In this document: positions 36,372-44,915 of the stretch, piece by piece
Numbering within the stretch: the first letter of the stretch is position 1
Layout of the letters: every line of letters begins with the position of its first letter
Source: Pseudomonadales bacterium
Lineage (GTDB): Bacteria; Pseudomonadota; Gammaproteobacteria; Pseudomonadales; Azotimanducaceae
NCBI GenBank assembly: GCA_012103505.1
Contig: WLWP01000001.1
Location: forward strand, 3,348,001 to 3,412,000
Direction of reading: 5' to 3'
Length of the DNA stretch: 64,000 nt
Position numbers and translations under genes: made by a program
Notes under the pieces: generated by a model
Databases searched by the model: none
What the model was told of the DNA's origin: nothing
The model's input: the letters and a program-made list of their open reading frames with translations, nothing else

Positions 36372-37291
36372 GCATACTTGTACTCAGCCAAGACGCACTT
36401 GACTACACAGAGTTTCTCAACAAAGAAGCCGACATCTACTTCGCGACCGACGCGAAGCAACTTAACGCCGATCAATTTTCGTTTGATATCTTGTTAGCGC
36501 AACCAGATCTAGCAGCACAATATCTTCAATTAGGCGGTACTGCGAGTTGGATACAGTCAACTTGGGCAGGGATCGAACCCTTAACCAAAGAGGAAAAAGC
36601 AAAGAGTCTGCTGGTCACTGGGGTCAAAGAGATATTTGGCCCACTAATAGCACAATACGTCTTCGCCTATCTCCTTGACGACGTCCGCGACCTCGGCCGC
36701 GCTTTACGCGCTCAAACTGACAAGCAGTGGCAGCCTTATACCCCTGAGACTCTACAGGATCGGCATCTTGTTATCCTAGGTACTGGCTCGATCGGGGTCG
36801 AAGTTGCGGCAGTTGCGAAATCTTTTCGAATGCGCGTAACGGGGGTATCTCGATCCGGTCAAGTTAAGCCTGGCTTCGATACCGTGCTGCCGATAGACCG
36901 GCTGTACCATGCGACGAGTGATGCCGATTACTTCTTAATTGTGCTACCCGGCACGGACGATACTGCTGGTCTCATAAACGCTGACGTACTCGCAACGCTG
37001 CCAAGTACGGCTATGCTGCTAAACGTTGGCCGGGGTGTCACCTTGAACGAAGATGCACTTGTCACCGCTTTGCAGTCCAAACTTTTGCGCAAAGCGGTTC
37101 TGGATGTATTCCAAACTGAACCACTGCCCGCAGAAAGCAGTTTATGGGACACGCCGAACACTTACATAACCCCACACATATCAGCTGTTAGCTATCCCCA
37201 TGAGGTAGCAAAAATATTCTTGCACAACTTAGACCTCTACCGGGCCGGTGAGTCACTCGATTACCTAGTAGACCTCGACAGAGGGTATTAG
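36368..37291 (+). CDS. D-isomer 2-hydroxyacid dehydrogenase (GhrA-like)
   Basis: 307 residues with a TTG start that overlaps the preceding stop (TTGA). The NAD(P)-binding domain has LGTGSIGVEVAAVAKSFRMRVTGVSRSG; LLNVGRGVTLNEDAL contains the substrate-binding Arg, and the catalytic His is in ITPHISAVSYP, with the Glu in FQTEPLPAES. The short N-terminal catalytic half without an extra domain resembles GhrA-type glyoxylate/hydroxypyruvate reductases. With the PhyH gene it would reduce or oxidise a 2-oxo/2-hydroxy acid that results from hydroxylation; this is inference from coupling. Confidence 0.9.
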   Translation: MSILVLSQDALDYTEFLNKEADIYFATDAKQLNADQFSFDILLAQPDLAAQYLQLGGTASWIQSTWAGIEPLTKEEKAKSLLVTGVKEIFGPLIAQYVFAYLLDDVRDLGRALRAQTDKQWQPYTPETLQDRHLVILGTGSIGVEVAAVAKSFRMRVTGVSRSGQVKPGFDTVLPIDRLYHATSDADYFLIVLPGTDDTAGLINADVLATLPSTAMLLNVGRGVTLNEDALVTALQSKLLRKAVLDVFQTEPLPAESSLWDTPNTYITPHISAVSYPHEVAKIFLHNLDLYRAGESLDYLVDLDRGY

Positions 37292-37334
37292 CTACCCTGT
37301 ATCTGATTGGATCGGTGAAACAACTGGAGCGCGC

Positions 37335-37739
37335 ATGCCTACCCACCCAGGACCTTATAATCTTCAAACCCAACGTCCAGTCTTCAAACCCAATAATCTG
37401 GCGCAAGTTCTCGACGTCACGCAGAGCTTCTATCAAGACCTTGATCAGAAGTTTGACTCCTTCGCTGACCATATTCTGGTCCAACAGTTTTCTTTTGGCG
37501 AAGCCTGGCCAACCTGGGAGATTCACCCAAAGGGTGATGAGATGGTGTACCTGCTCGAAGGAGATACTGATCTGGTTCTTTGGATAGACGGAGCTGAACA
37601 AGTTGTGCGGGTCAACGAGCCAGGCGGCTACGTCATTGTGCCGTGTAATACCTGGCATACGGCGCGTCCGCACACACAGACAACGATGCTTTTTATTACC
37701 CCCGGCGAAGGGACGCTGAACGCAGACCATCCCGAGTGA
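37335..37739 (+). CDS. Single-domain cupin protein
   Basis: 134 residues with TGGAG five bases before the ATG. Cupin motif 1 is IHPKGDEMVYLLEGDTDLVLW and motif 2 is PGGYVIVPCNTWHTARP, supplying His and Glu ligands. It is probably a small metal-binding enzyme or sensor. It follows the hydroxyacid dehydrogenase gene by 43 bases on the same strand, so it may be the third member of that operon, and is convergent with an AraC regulator two bases away. Confidence 0.85.
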   Translation: MPTHPGPYNLQTQRPVFKPNNLAQVLDVTQSFYQDLDQKFDSFADHILVQQFSFGEAWPTWEIHPKGDEMVYLLEGDTDLVLWIDGAEQVVRVNEPGGYVIVPCNTWHTARPHTQTTMLFITPGEGTLNADHPE

Positions 37740-37740
37740 C

Positions 37741-38649
37741 TCAAGGTCGCTCCGTGCGTCGGTACCTGCCAGGAGCCGTACCAAAATAACTTGAGAAAGC
37801 TTTCCTGAAGGCAACCTCAGATTCGTACCCGACATCGGCCGCAATGGTAGCCATCGAGTCGTTGCTCTCTCGCAAAGCGCGTGCCGCTAATTGCAGCCGC
37901 CATTGTCGCAGATACGCTCCGACTGTAACGCCAACCTTTTCTTTGAAACGCTTAGCGAATGCAGATTCACTCATCCCCGCTTCACGCGCCAAACTCGCTG
38001 CCGTGTACGGATCTTCCGGTCGACGGTGAATCATTGTCAAAATTGCACCTAATCGTTCATCTCCCAACGCGCCAATGACACCTTGCAACTGTCCTCTCTG
38101 CGCCTCACTGCGTAACATTTCCAGAAAGACCAGTTCCGCCAACAGGTCGACAGCAAAATCGGAACCCAGTTGTTCATCTCGAGACTCCCGTATCCAAAGG
38201 TTTACCAGCTCACGCAACGTGCCTCGTTCAGAACGACCAAGGTCGACAATCATCGTCGCAGGTAAGCCAGCTAGAAAAGGGCTTGCCGTTTTACGATCAA
38301 ACTCAAAGTATCCACACACTAACCGCGTCGCCTCACCGCTAATGCGGTCAGGCGGTGGCAGATTGATCTTCTGAACAGCAGGCTTCACCGCTGAACTGGC
38401 TAGAACATGAGCATTATCCTGGGGAAACAAGACAAGATGACCTGCCATCAATCGCATTGGTTCAGCATCATCGCTGTGCAGCCAACCCTCACCTTGGCAA
38501 ACCAAATGGAACGGCACCTGTTGATCCCCAGACGTGTCCACCGCCCATGGCCCGCAGTATTCAGAACGAAAGAACACCCGCGCCTTAAAACGTATTTGGC
38601 GCAGATATTGGCTCAAACCATCTTCTTTTTCCAAAACTGTTTCTGACAT
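37741..38649 (-). CDS. AraC-family transcriptional regulator with cupin-type sensor domain
   Basis: 302 residues. The N-terminal ~180 residues form a cupin-type ligand domain (GPWAVDTSGDQQVPFHLVCQGEGWLHSDDAEPMRLMAGHLVLFPQDNAHVL), and the C-terminal ~100 residues carry two helix-turn-helix units (LAREAGMSESAFAKRFKEKVG and IAADVGYESEVAFRKAFSSYFG, then the PGRYR ending). Such regulators commonly activate an adjacent oxidoreductase gene. An 8-base-arm palindrome between this gene and the divergent thioredoxin gene is the obvious candidate target. Confidence 0.92.
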   Translation of the reverse strand: MSETVLEKEDGLSQYLRQIRFKARVFFRSEYCGPWAVDTSGDQQVPFHLVCQGEGWLHSDDAEPMRLMAGHLVLFPQDNAHVLASSAVKPAVQKINLPPPDRISGEATRLVCGYFEFDRKTASPFLAGLPATMIVDLGRSERGTLRELVNLWIRESRDEQLGSDFAVDLLAELVFLEMLRSEAQRGQLQGVIGALGDERLGAILTMIHRRPEDPYTAASLAREAGMSESAFAKRFKEKVGVTVGAYLRQWRLQLAARALRESNDSMATIAADVGYESEVAFRKAFSSYFGTAPGRYRRTERP

Positions 38650-38680
38650 GTTTAGGACCTTTTAAGGCATATTTAATTCA

Positions 38681-38699
38681 TACAGTAATCGTTACTGTA
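38681..38699. promoter_or_regulatory. Perfect palindromic operator candidate TACAGTAA-TCG-TTACTGTA
   Basis: Eight-base perfect arms around a three-base centre, midway between the divergent AraC gene (32 bases) and the thioredoxin gene (41 bases). It resembles operators of dimeric repressors more than AraC half-sites, which are usually direct repeats. Confidence 0.55.
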
Positions 38700-38739
38700 A
38701 CCCCATCGTCCAGAAAGGACAATTTCAGAGGAGAAGAAA

Positions 38740-39051
38740 ATGCTTAAGAACGTCACGTCAGAAACCTTCACCAACGAAGTTTTGCAGGCGGAAGGTCCCA
38801 CTTTGGTAGATTTCTATGCCGATTGGTGTGGCCCATGTAAGGCCCAGGGAGAAATTCTCGAGTCTGTTGATGCAACGGCCTCTGACTCGGTTTCGATTGT
38901 CAAAGTAAACATCGATCGGGACGTGGAGCTGGCACGGAACTATGGGGTGCGGAGTATACCAACCCTGATCTTGTTCAAAGATGGCGAACCGGTTAGCACC
39001 CGTGTTGGGCTCAGTTCTGCCGCGGATCTGCAAACCTTAATCAAAGACTAA
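38740..39051 (+). CDS. Thioredoxin
   Basis: 103 residues, normal for a single-domain thioredoxin. YADWCGPCKAQ gives the redox Cys30 and Cys33, and RSIPTLILFKDGE the cis-proline loop. The Met/Ala-type residue after WCGPCK is Ala, not the common Met, and the usual helix differs a little from the housekeeping TrxA. AGGAGAAG precedes the ATG. The gene is followed 23 bases on by an exported YHS-domain protein; the two are likely co-transcribed. Confidence 0.92.
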   Translation: MLKNVTSETFTNEVLQAEGPTLVDFYADWCGPCKAQGEILESVDATASDSVSIVKVNIDRDVELARNYGVRSIPTLILFKDGEPVSTRVGLSSAADLQTLIKD

Positions 39052-39074
39052 CCACACAAACTTTGGAGCACCAG

Positions 39075-39536
39075 ATGAAACTAATCTATAAGTCGCTACT
39101 TCTAATCTCGACCCTCGCCACGGCATTGTTTGCCCACGCAGGTGTCGAAACATCAACAGATGGCAACGATGTCATTCTGGCTGGGCATGACGCTGTTGCC
39201 TACTTTACAGTCGGCAAGCCAGTACGCGGTTCGAGTGAGTTTACGGCTCAACACGATGGAGCGGTTTACCGCTTTGTCAGCGCAAAGAACCGAGATCTCT
39301 TCCGCGCAGATCCAGACAAGTACGCACCTGCCTACGGCGGCTACTGCGCCCTTGGGACGTCGTTCGGTAAGAAGTTCGATATCGACGGCCAGGCTTTCGA
39401 GATCGTTGCAGGTCGCCTTTACGTGAATAAGGACTTAAGCGTCTACAAGACCTGGCGTAAAGACATCCCTAACAACATCGTGAAAGCCGAGGGTCAATGG
39501 CCAGGTATAAAGGACATCCCAGCCAAGGATCTGTAA
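39075..39536 (+). CDS. Exported YHS-domain protein
   Basis: 153 residues from the ATG at 39075, with GGAG seven bases upstream. A signal peptide (ending AHAG) is followed by a YHS domain: DVILAGHDAVAYFTVGKPVRGSSEFTAQHDGAVYRFVSAKNRDLFRADPDKYAPAYGGYCALG. By family, YHS domains bind metals; the AGHDAVAYF and GGYCALG motifs are usual in the periplasmic class. It ends just before a strong terminator and is the last gene of a thioredoxin-YHS pair. Confidence 0.88.
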   Translation: MKLIYKSLLLISTLATALFAHAGVETSTDGNDVILAGHDAVAYFTVGKPVRGSSEFTAQHDGAVYRFVSAKNRDLFRADPDKYAPAYGGYCALGTSFGKKFDIDGQAFEIVAGRLYVNKDLSVYKTWRKDIPNNIVKAEGQWPGIKDIPAKDL

Positions 39537-39559
39537 GGAAACAAGAGTCGGACCAAGCA

Positions 39560-39585
39560 AACGGGTGCCTGGCACCCGTTTTTTT
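39560..39585 (+). terminator. Rho-independent terminator
   Basis: A perfect GC-rich stem (ACGGGTGCC/GGCACCCGT, loop tip within the CCTGG centre) is followed by seven T. It ends the thioredoxin-YHS transcript. The opposite strand has only a short T-run, so it may also slow the convergent monooxygenase transcript. Confidence 0.85.
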
Positions 39586-39600
39586 GTATCAGTCATCAGC

Positions 39601-41193
39601 CTAAGCCGAGAGCTCAAACCCCTCATAGTCGTTATTTGCCACTTCAGCACACTTTTCCGCATAGGGAGGAAAGCCTAGATAAGGCAGGAAGACCCGCGAT
39701 TTGCCGGGTACGTTCGAGCCGAGATACCAGGAATTGCACTGAGGATAAACGGACGTGTCACCAACTTCATTTACATGGGCAACCCAATCTTCTTGCGCAT
39801 CCGCCTTGGCTTCAATCCGAGCTACACCACGCTCTTCTAAATACGATATGCAGTCACCTATCCAATCCACGTGATGCTCAATACTCGGTAACATATTAGT
39901 CAACACAGATGGGCTACCTGGACCGGTGATGATAAACATATTGGGAAAGCCCTGGACTCCTAAGCCGAGAAAGCTCTTGGGTCCTTCTGCCCAGGATTCT
40001 GAGAACCGTTCACCACCCCGACCTCGTATGTCGACCCTCGTTAATGCACCTGTCATCGCATCAAACCCTGTCGCAAACACGATAATATCCACATCACAAA
40101 CGCCTTCATCAATCTCCACGCCATTTGCGGTGATTTTCCTGATTGGCGTCTCATTGATATCGACAAGTGACACGTTATCCCGATTGAACGTGGCAAAGTA
40201 GTCTGTATCCACACACAAACGTTTACACCCAACTACACCATCGGGTTTGAGTTTCGCTGCTAAATCAGGGTCGCGCACTATCTCATCAATTTTGTCATGT
40301 AAAAATTCCTTTGCTGTTGCGTTGGCATTCTTGTCAAACATAAGATCGGCGAAGGCAGCCATGAAAGATATACCGCCTTTGGCCCACCGTCGTTCATACT
40401 CGTTCGTCCGGTGAGCTGGATCGACATCTAGCGCATTCTCCTCGTTGTAATCGAAGTCGGCATGAAACGCCGTTAGACGATTTTCGTCTCGAAACGCTCT
40501 ATAGCGCCCTTTGATCTTTGCGACAAACCCCGGATCAAGCGGTTGGTTATGCGCTGGGATAGAGAAATTCGGTGTTCGCTGAAAGACCGTGAGCTCATCA
40601 CATTCCGCGGCAATAATTGGGATACTCTGAATGCCAGATGATCCTGTACCAACGACCGCGACTCGTTTGCCACTGAAATCAACGCCTTCGTGTGGCCACT
40701 TTCCAGTGTGATAACAAGCACCAGAAAAGCTCTCAAGCCCATCAATCTGTGGGTAGTTCGTGCTAGACAGACAACCGGTTGCCATAACCAAATACTTCGC
40801 ATCGACGGCATCCCCCTGATCTGTCGTCACCTGCCACCGATTGGTTCCTTCATCAAACTCGGTACGCCCTACCCGGGTATTGAGTTGGACGTCTTTCATA
40901 AGATCGAACCGTTCAGCAACATGCTCGATATATCTCAATATCTCTGGTTGTGTCGCATACCGCTCAGTCCACTCCCAGTCTTGCGCGAGTTCATCAGAGA
41001 ACTGATAGGAGTACTCCATGCTTTGGATATCACAACGTGCGCCGGGATAGCGGTTCCAATACCACGTGCCACCAATGCCATCACCTGCTTCGAACACTAT
41101 GACGCTATAACCACTCGTCCGGAGCTTGTGCAACATGTACATGCCACTAAAACCACCCCCGACAACGACCACATCCATTTTCAAGTCTGCCAA
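39601..41193 (-). CDS. Baeyer-Villiger-type flavin monooxygenase
   Basis: 530 residues. The FAD motif GGGFSGMYMLHKL, the NADP motif GTGSSGIQSIP and the Baeyer-Villiger fingerprint FSGACYHTGKWP (FxGxxxHxxxW) are all visible; GIGGTWYWNRYPGARCDIQSMEYSY is the characteristic cyclohexanone-monooxygenase-like segment. It would convert ketones to esters or lactones using NADPH and O2. The N-terminus is normal length. Monocistronic, convergent with the YHS gene. Fits with nearby hydrolases that could open the lactones. Confidence 0.93.
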   Translation of the reverse strand: MADLKMDVVVVGGGFSGMYMLHKLRTSGYSVIVFEAGDGIGGTWYWNRYPGARCDIQSMEYSYQFSDELAQDWEWTERYATQPEILRYIEHVAERFDLMKDVQLNTRVGRTEFDEGTNRWQVTTDQGDAVDAKYLVMATGCLSSTNYPQIDGLESFSGACYHTGKWPHEGVDFSGKRVAVVGTGSSGIQSIPIIAAECDELTVFQRTPNFSIPAHNQPLDPGFVAKIKGRYRAFRDENRLTAFHADFDYNEENALDVDPAHRTNEYERRWAKGGISFMAAFADLMFDKNANATAKEFLHDKIDEIVRDPDLAAKLKPDGVVGCKRLCVDTDYFATFNRDNVSLVDINETPIRKITANGVEIDEGVCDVDIIVFATGFDAMTGALTRVDIRGRGGERFSESWAEGPKSFLGLGVQGFPNMFIITGPGSPSVLTNMLPSIEHHVDWIGDCISYLEERGVARIEAKADAQEDWVAHVNEVGDTSVYPQCNSWYLGSNVPGKSRVFLPYLGFPPYAEKCAEVANNDYEGFELSA

Positions 41194-41302
41194 CTGACTG
41201 ACCTCCGAATAATCCAGATGGTCCGCACTATAGCAGAGCTTCTAAAACCGATAGGAGCTGTCAAACTAGGCTCTTAGACCAGCGCTAACTCAGGAGCGCA
41301 CC

Positions 41303-41701
41303 ATGCTTAGACACCCTCTACTTCTTCTACTTTTGGTTATTGGTCCGCCCGCCATGGGTGAAGAGAGACCTTGGACAGACCCTGAAGTGTTGCAGGCTGC
41401 TTTTTCAATCGCGATGACAGCAGAACAACAACCGCAGTTCCGCGCAGCGGTTGCTGACTTCCTGCAAGGGTACGGCTCGGATGTTCGCAAGCTGTTGAAT
41501 GGTCGGAACAATCTGCGGATTGAGAGAAAGATCGCCAGCAAACGCCGCAATAGGGTAAAAACCATGGACAACGAAGTGGCGACCTTTCTTAGCGAGGCAC
41601 AGTTGGGCGCTTACGAGAATTATCGGGCCACGCTCCTGGCAAAGATGGACGAGCGCGCGAAGGCCCGACGTCAAAATACGGTCGATCAGCGTGGCCGATG
41701 A
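41303..41701 (+). CDS. Small exported protein, helical, of unknown function
   Basis: 132 residues with AGGAG seven bases before the ATG. Signal peptide (MLRHPLLLLLLVIGPPAMGEE) followed by a mainly helical, Arg/Lys-rich body. The end, TMDNEVATFLSEAQLGAYENYRATLLAKM, loosely resembles the LTxxQ segment of Spy/CpxP-like proteins, but I would not assign the family. Monocistronic, between a BVMO gene and a GST gene on the other strand. Confidence 0.6.
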   Translation: MLRHPLLLLLLVIGPPAMGEERPWTDPEVLQAAFSIAMTAEQQPQFRAAVADFLQGYGSDVRKLLNGRNNLRIERKIASKRRNRVKTMDNEVATFLSEAQLGAYENYRATLLAKMDERAKARRQNTVDQRGR

Positions 41702-41739
41702 ACCCCCAGTTCTAGCACCTGCGCGTTTCTAGCACCTGA

Positions 41740-42327
41740 CTAAAGGCCATGACTGGCGCGATAAGCAGGGCGTTCCCTGATTCGTCCAACGTAGTCAGCA
41801 ACTAACTGGGACGGCGGTGCAAGCCAGCCAAACTGAATGGCAAAATCTAGTATGCCGCCGAAAACTACATCCGCCGCACTAAATTGCTCACCTAGTACCC
41901 ATCCGTCCTTCGGCACGATCACCTCCAGAGTATTTAGACAACGTTCCAAATCACCCCAGCCCATGGACTGTGCCGGATAGTCCTTTATCCCCATCTGTTC
42001 AACCGCAAATGCAGTTTCTAGCGTCGTGCCGGAGAAAAACATATAGCGGTAATACTTCCCACGCTCCGGAGAACTTAGCGCCGGTGCAAGCCCACGGTCT
42101 ATAAATTTGTCAGCAAGGTAGGCGTAGATGGCAGCTGTTTCTGTCACCACCAAACCGTCATCGACGAGAACAGGAATTTTACCCATCGGATTGATCGCTC
42201 GGAATTCTGGCTTTTCAGCATCCCCTGCCTGGATATCGATGAAGACCTGCTCATGGTCGACATCAAGTTCCTTCAACGTCCAGTCGGTCGACGCTGCGCG
42301 GCTCATTGGGTTGAAATAGTGCTGCAT
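41740..42327 (-). CDS. Glutathione S-transferase
   Basis: About 195 residues from the ATG at 42327 (preferred over 42357, which would add ten residues without family precedent). The N-terminal thioredoxin-fold domain reads HYFNPMSRAASTDW with a candidate catalytic Ser (NPMSR) and the cis-Pro region GKIPVLVDDGLVVTETAAIYAYLADKF; the helical domain follows. The beta/nu-type bacterial class is plausible. It is transcribed in the direction of, and after, the dimeric-barrel protein gene. Possibly detoxifies intermediates of the neighbouring oxidases. Confidence 0.88.
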   Translation of the reverse strand: MQHYFNPMSRAASTDWTLKELDVDHEQVFIDIQAGDAEKPEFRAINPMGKIPVLVDDGLVVTETAAIYAYLADKFIDRGLAPALSSPERGKYYRYMFFSGTTLETAFAVEQMGIKDYPAQSMGWGDLERCLNTLEVIVPKDGWVLGEQFSAADVVFGGILDFAIQFGWLAPPSQLVADYVGRIRERPAYRASHGL

Positions 42328-42373
42328 TTGGTACCCCGTAGTGTATGTGCTGATCACCCTAGCATAGGGCTAC

Positions 42374-42399
42374 TGACACCAGTCTGTCAGGAGGTGTCA
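42374..42399. repeat. Inverted repeat TGACACC-N12-GGTGTCA
   Basis: Seven-base arms between the stop of the dimeric-barrel gene and the GST start. The TGACAC half matches in part the TGTGTCA arms near 4.58 kb, but a shared regulator is unproven. Operator or weak terminator. Confidence 0.3.
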
Positions 42400-42407
42400 T
42401 AGTGATT

Positions 42408-42734
42408 TCAGGAAGAGTGCTCGGGTCCAGTCGCTTCATACACCCAAACACCGGCAGTGCGCTTGTTCAATGCAGCACTCTGCTGACGTCCATCGCGGGT
42501 GCTATTGAGGGTATCCAGGACTTCTTGGGCACTGCCAGCCTCTGCCTCATAAGCTGCCATATAGGGCAGTGGGCATTCAGCGCCCACTGTTTCAGACAGA
42601 CGGAACCTTTGCGCACGGCCCCATCCCGTCGTCGCGATGACTTCATCTAGGTGCGTATTCTCATACCACTCATTGAATTCATCTTCTTTTCCTTCTCTCG
42701 GTTCTGACAGGACAAGCACTTGAAAGGTGGGCAT
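42408..42734 (-). CDS. Dimeric alpha/beta-barrel (EthD-like) protein
   Basis: 108 residues. TFQVLVLSEPREGKEDEFNEWYENTHLDEVIATTGWGRAQRFRLSE is typical of small ferredoxin-like dimeric barrels (EthD, DUF4286, antibiotic-monooxygenase-like), with the conserved WYENTHLDE motif. These often act on, or bind, small polyketide or aromatic molecules. It is followed by GST and preceded by a VOC gene, all on the same strand, forming a likely detoxification or catabolic operon. Confidence 0.75.
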   Translation of the reverse strand: MPTFQVLVLSEPREGKEDEFNEWYENTHLDEVIATTGWGRAQRFRLSETVGAECPLPYMAAYEAEAGSAQEVLDTLNSTRDGRQQSAALNKRTAGVWVYEATGPEHSS

Positions 42735-42764
42735 ACGGGTCTCCGTTTTTTAGTTTTCAGCGAG

Positions 42765-43274
42765 CTAAGCACGCGGGCTTTTACCGTCCCACTGTACCGC
42801 GGCGGCTTTTATTTCACCGAAATAGGCGCGAGTACCACGCGTTAGATCAGCGATCTCCATCATCGTGCCGAAGTCGAGAACGTCTGCAAAGTAGGCAAAA
42901 CGAGTGCCACCACCACGTCCTGAGAATGCCACTCGATGAGTCTCAATTAGGGTGTCGAATTCTTGGCTCGTCGGCCAACTAGAAACATGTTGTAGACCCC
43001 CACGACCGCCGTTGTCTTGTAAGAAATCTCGATAGGGCGAAGGTCGCTCGTCTATCGGTTCGATGAGCTCGATTTGCAAGTCACCGCTGTTCGCGAGTGC
43101 AATGCGCACCCGCATATCGGTCACCTCTCCCCGATAGACCATCTCCTCAAAGATCGACGTATCCATCTCGAACCAAGGACCGACCCCCAACTTGTTCGCC
43201 CAATGTTCAATCGCCGCATCCAGATCTGGCACGACATAGCCATTCTGCGCAATGGGTCCAAAAATTCTACTCAC
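42765..43274 (-). CDS. VOC-superfamily protein
   Basis: 169 residues. The N-terminal GYVVPDLDAAIEHWANKLGVGPWFEMD is the usual VOC/methylmalonyl-CoA-epimerase-like opening, followed by RIALANSGDLQIELIEPIDERPSPYRDFLQD (Glu metal ligand) and LQHVSSWPTSQEFDTLIETH (His metal ligand). Compared with methylmalonyl-CoA epimerase it is longer at the C-terminus. Function cannot be narrowed further than isomerase/dioxygenase-like. First gene of the operon with the dimeric-barrel and GST genes. Confidence 0.85.
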   Translation of the reverse strand: MSRIFGPIAQNGYVVPDLDAAIEHWANKLGVGPWFEMDTSIFEEMVYRGEVTDMRVRIALANSGDLQIELIEPIDERPSPYRDFLQDNGGRGGLQHVSSWPTSQEFDTLIETHRVAFSGRGGGTRFAYFADVLDFGTMMEIADLTRGTRAYFGEIKAAAVQWDGKSPRA

Positions 43275-43405
43275 GCCACACCTCCTTCATTAAGTCTGCA
43301 TTATCCGGCGCTAGCGCTTGCGACACAAAGACCTTGCAAGGCCGGAACAATCTGTAAGAATCCCGCTTCCGTTTTTCGCGCACCACAGTCGGTGCTTGAG
43401 TCAAT

Positions 43406-43422
43406 TTACCGTTTACCGGTAA
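43406..43422. promoter_or_regulatory. Inverted repeat TTACCG-N5-CGGTAA before aldehyde dehydrogenase gene
   Basis: Six-base arms 14 bases before the TTG start, overlapping the region just upstream of the ribosome site. A plausible repressor site. The rest of the 43275-43435 gap shows nothing I can support. Confidence 0.3.
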
Positions 43423-43435
43423 CAAGGAGTAATCA

Positions 43436-44860
43436 TTGAGCAACAATCAAAAGTTCTACATCAACGGTCAGTGGGTTGAGCCACAATCCGCGACCACACT
43501 AGACGTCATCAATCCAGCCACAGAAGAAGCGATCGGCACGATCGCCCTGGGCAACGAAGACGACCTAAATAGTGCTGTCGCTGCAGCAAAAGCAGCGTTC
43601 GAAACTTTTTCTCAAACAACCCGGGAAGAGCGCGTTGAGCTTCTCGAGCGGATCATCGCTTCGTTTCAAAAACGTCTACCTGATCTCGGCCAAGCTATCA
43701 GCCAAGAAATGGGTGCACCATTGGGGCTGGCAAATGCTGCACAAGCGCCGTCCGGACTCGGCCACTTCATGTCCACACTCGCAGTGCTAAAGGACTTTGC
43801 ATTCGAAGAAGATATTGGCAACGCTCGGGGCATCAAAGAGCCTGCTGGCGTCTGTGGCTTGATCACACCTTGGAACTGGCCAATCAATCAGATCACATGC
43901 AAAGTTGCCCCTGCATTGGCGGCCGGTTGCACCATGGTATTAAAGCCCTCAGAAGTCGCACCATTCAACGCAATCATATTTGCTGAAATCATGGACGATG
44001 CGGGTGTCCCACCTGGCGTCTTCAACCTTGTTAACGGCGACGGACCCGGAGTTGGTACCTCACTCTCCTCACACCCAGACGTAGACATGATGTCTTTCAC
44101 CGGCTCCACCCGAGCGGGTATCGAAGTTGCGAAAAATGCCGCACCGACCGTCAAGCGAGTAGCCCAGGAACTCGGTGGTAAGTCAGCCAACATAATATTA
44201 GATGATGCGGAGTTCGCTAAATCGATCTCTAGAGATGTCTTTGGTATGTGCATGAATTCCGGACAGTCTTGCAACGCACCAACCCGTATGCTCGTTCCGC
44301 AAACTCGTATGGACGAGGCAGCAGGCATCGCCAAAGCTGCTGCTGAACAAGTCGTTGTCGGTGACCCGACGGCTGAAGGCACAACCATTGGCCCTGTTGT
44401 CTCAGACATACAGTGGAACAAGATCCAAGACTTGATCCAAAAAGGCATCGATGAAGGCGCCAAGCTCGAGACAGGCGGCACTGGCAAGCCAGAGGGTCTG
44501 AACTCAGGATATTACGTGCGCCCAACCGTGTTCTCACATGTCACTAATGATATGAGCATCGCGCAAGAAGAGATCTTTGGCCCAGTTCTTTCACTGATCG
44601 GCTATGAAGATGATGATGATGCAGTACGCATCGCCAACGACACCCCATATGGGTTGTCGGGATACATCTCCTCATCCGATACTGAACGAGCACGTTCTGT
44701 CGCGCGACGTATTCGGACTGGCAATGTTCATTTGAACGGAGCAGGTCCAAACAATCAGGCGTCGTTTGGCGGCTATAAGCAATCCGGCAACGGACGAGAA
44801 TGGGGTTCGTTTGGTTTTGAGGAGTTCCTCGAAGTGAAAGCGATCCTGGGCTACTCATAG
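43436..44860 (+). CDS. Aldehyde dehydrogenase family protein
   Basis: 474 residues starting at TTG, supported by AAGGAG seven bases upstream. Motifs are complete: the cofactor segment GLITPWNWPINQ, FTGSTRAGIEVAK, the general-base Glu in QELGGKSANI and the catalytic Cys in NSGQSCNAPTR; the C-terminus is of the usual length. The GQSC context suggests a broad NAD-dependent enzyme for aliphatic or aromatic aldehydes. It sits alone between the VOC-GST operon and the disrupted LLM gene, with a hairpin after the stop. Confidence 0.92.
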   Translation: MSNNQKFYINGQWVEPQSATTLDVINPATEEAIGTIALGNEDDLNSAVAAAKAAFETFSQTTREERVELLERIIASFQKRLPDLGQAISQEMGAPLGLANAAQAPSGLGHFMSTLAVLKDFAFEEDIGNARGIKEPAGVCGLITPWNWPINQITCKVAPALAAGCTMVLKPSEVAPFNAIIFAEIMDDAGVPPGVFNLVNGDGPGVGTSLSSHPDVDMMSFTGSTRAGIEVAKNAAPTVKRVAQELGGKSANIILDDAEFAKSISRDVFGMCMNSGQSCNAPTRMLVPQTRMDEAAGIAKAAAEQVVVGDPTAEGTTIGPVVSDIQWNKIQDLIQKGIDEGAKLETGGTGKPEGLNSGYYVRPTVFSHVTNDMSIAQEEIFGPVLSLIGYEDDDDAVRIANDTPYGLSGYISSSDTERARSVARRIRTGNVHLNGAGPNNQASFGGYKQSGNGREWGSFGFEEFLEVKAILGYS

Positions 44861-44873
44861 CTTACTGTCAGGC

Positions 44874-44899
44874 TTCGGAGGGGCATTTGCCCCTTCGGA
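44874..44899 (+). terminator. Hairpin after aldehyde dehydrogenase gene
   Basis: CGGAGGGGC pairs with GCCCCTTCG (one G-T pair) around an ATTT loop. There is no clear T-run, so it is a possible but unproven terminator, also usable from the other strand. Confidence 0.4.
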
Positions 44900-44915
44900 A
44901 CCGCGATCAGGATGT

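Noticed and set aside
37188..37844. A 218-codon minus-strand frame across the cupin gene.
   Set aside because: Overlaps a well-supported cupin gene and the ends of two neighbours; no signals.
43888..44487. A 199-codon open frame opposite the aldehyde dehydrogenase gene.
   Set aside because: Antisense shadow of a gene with all catalytic motifs; no start signal or family resemblance.
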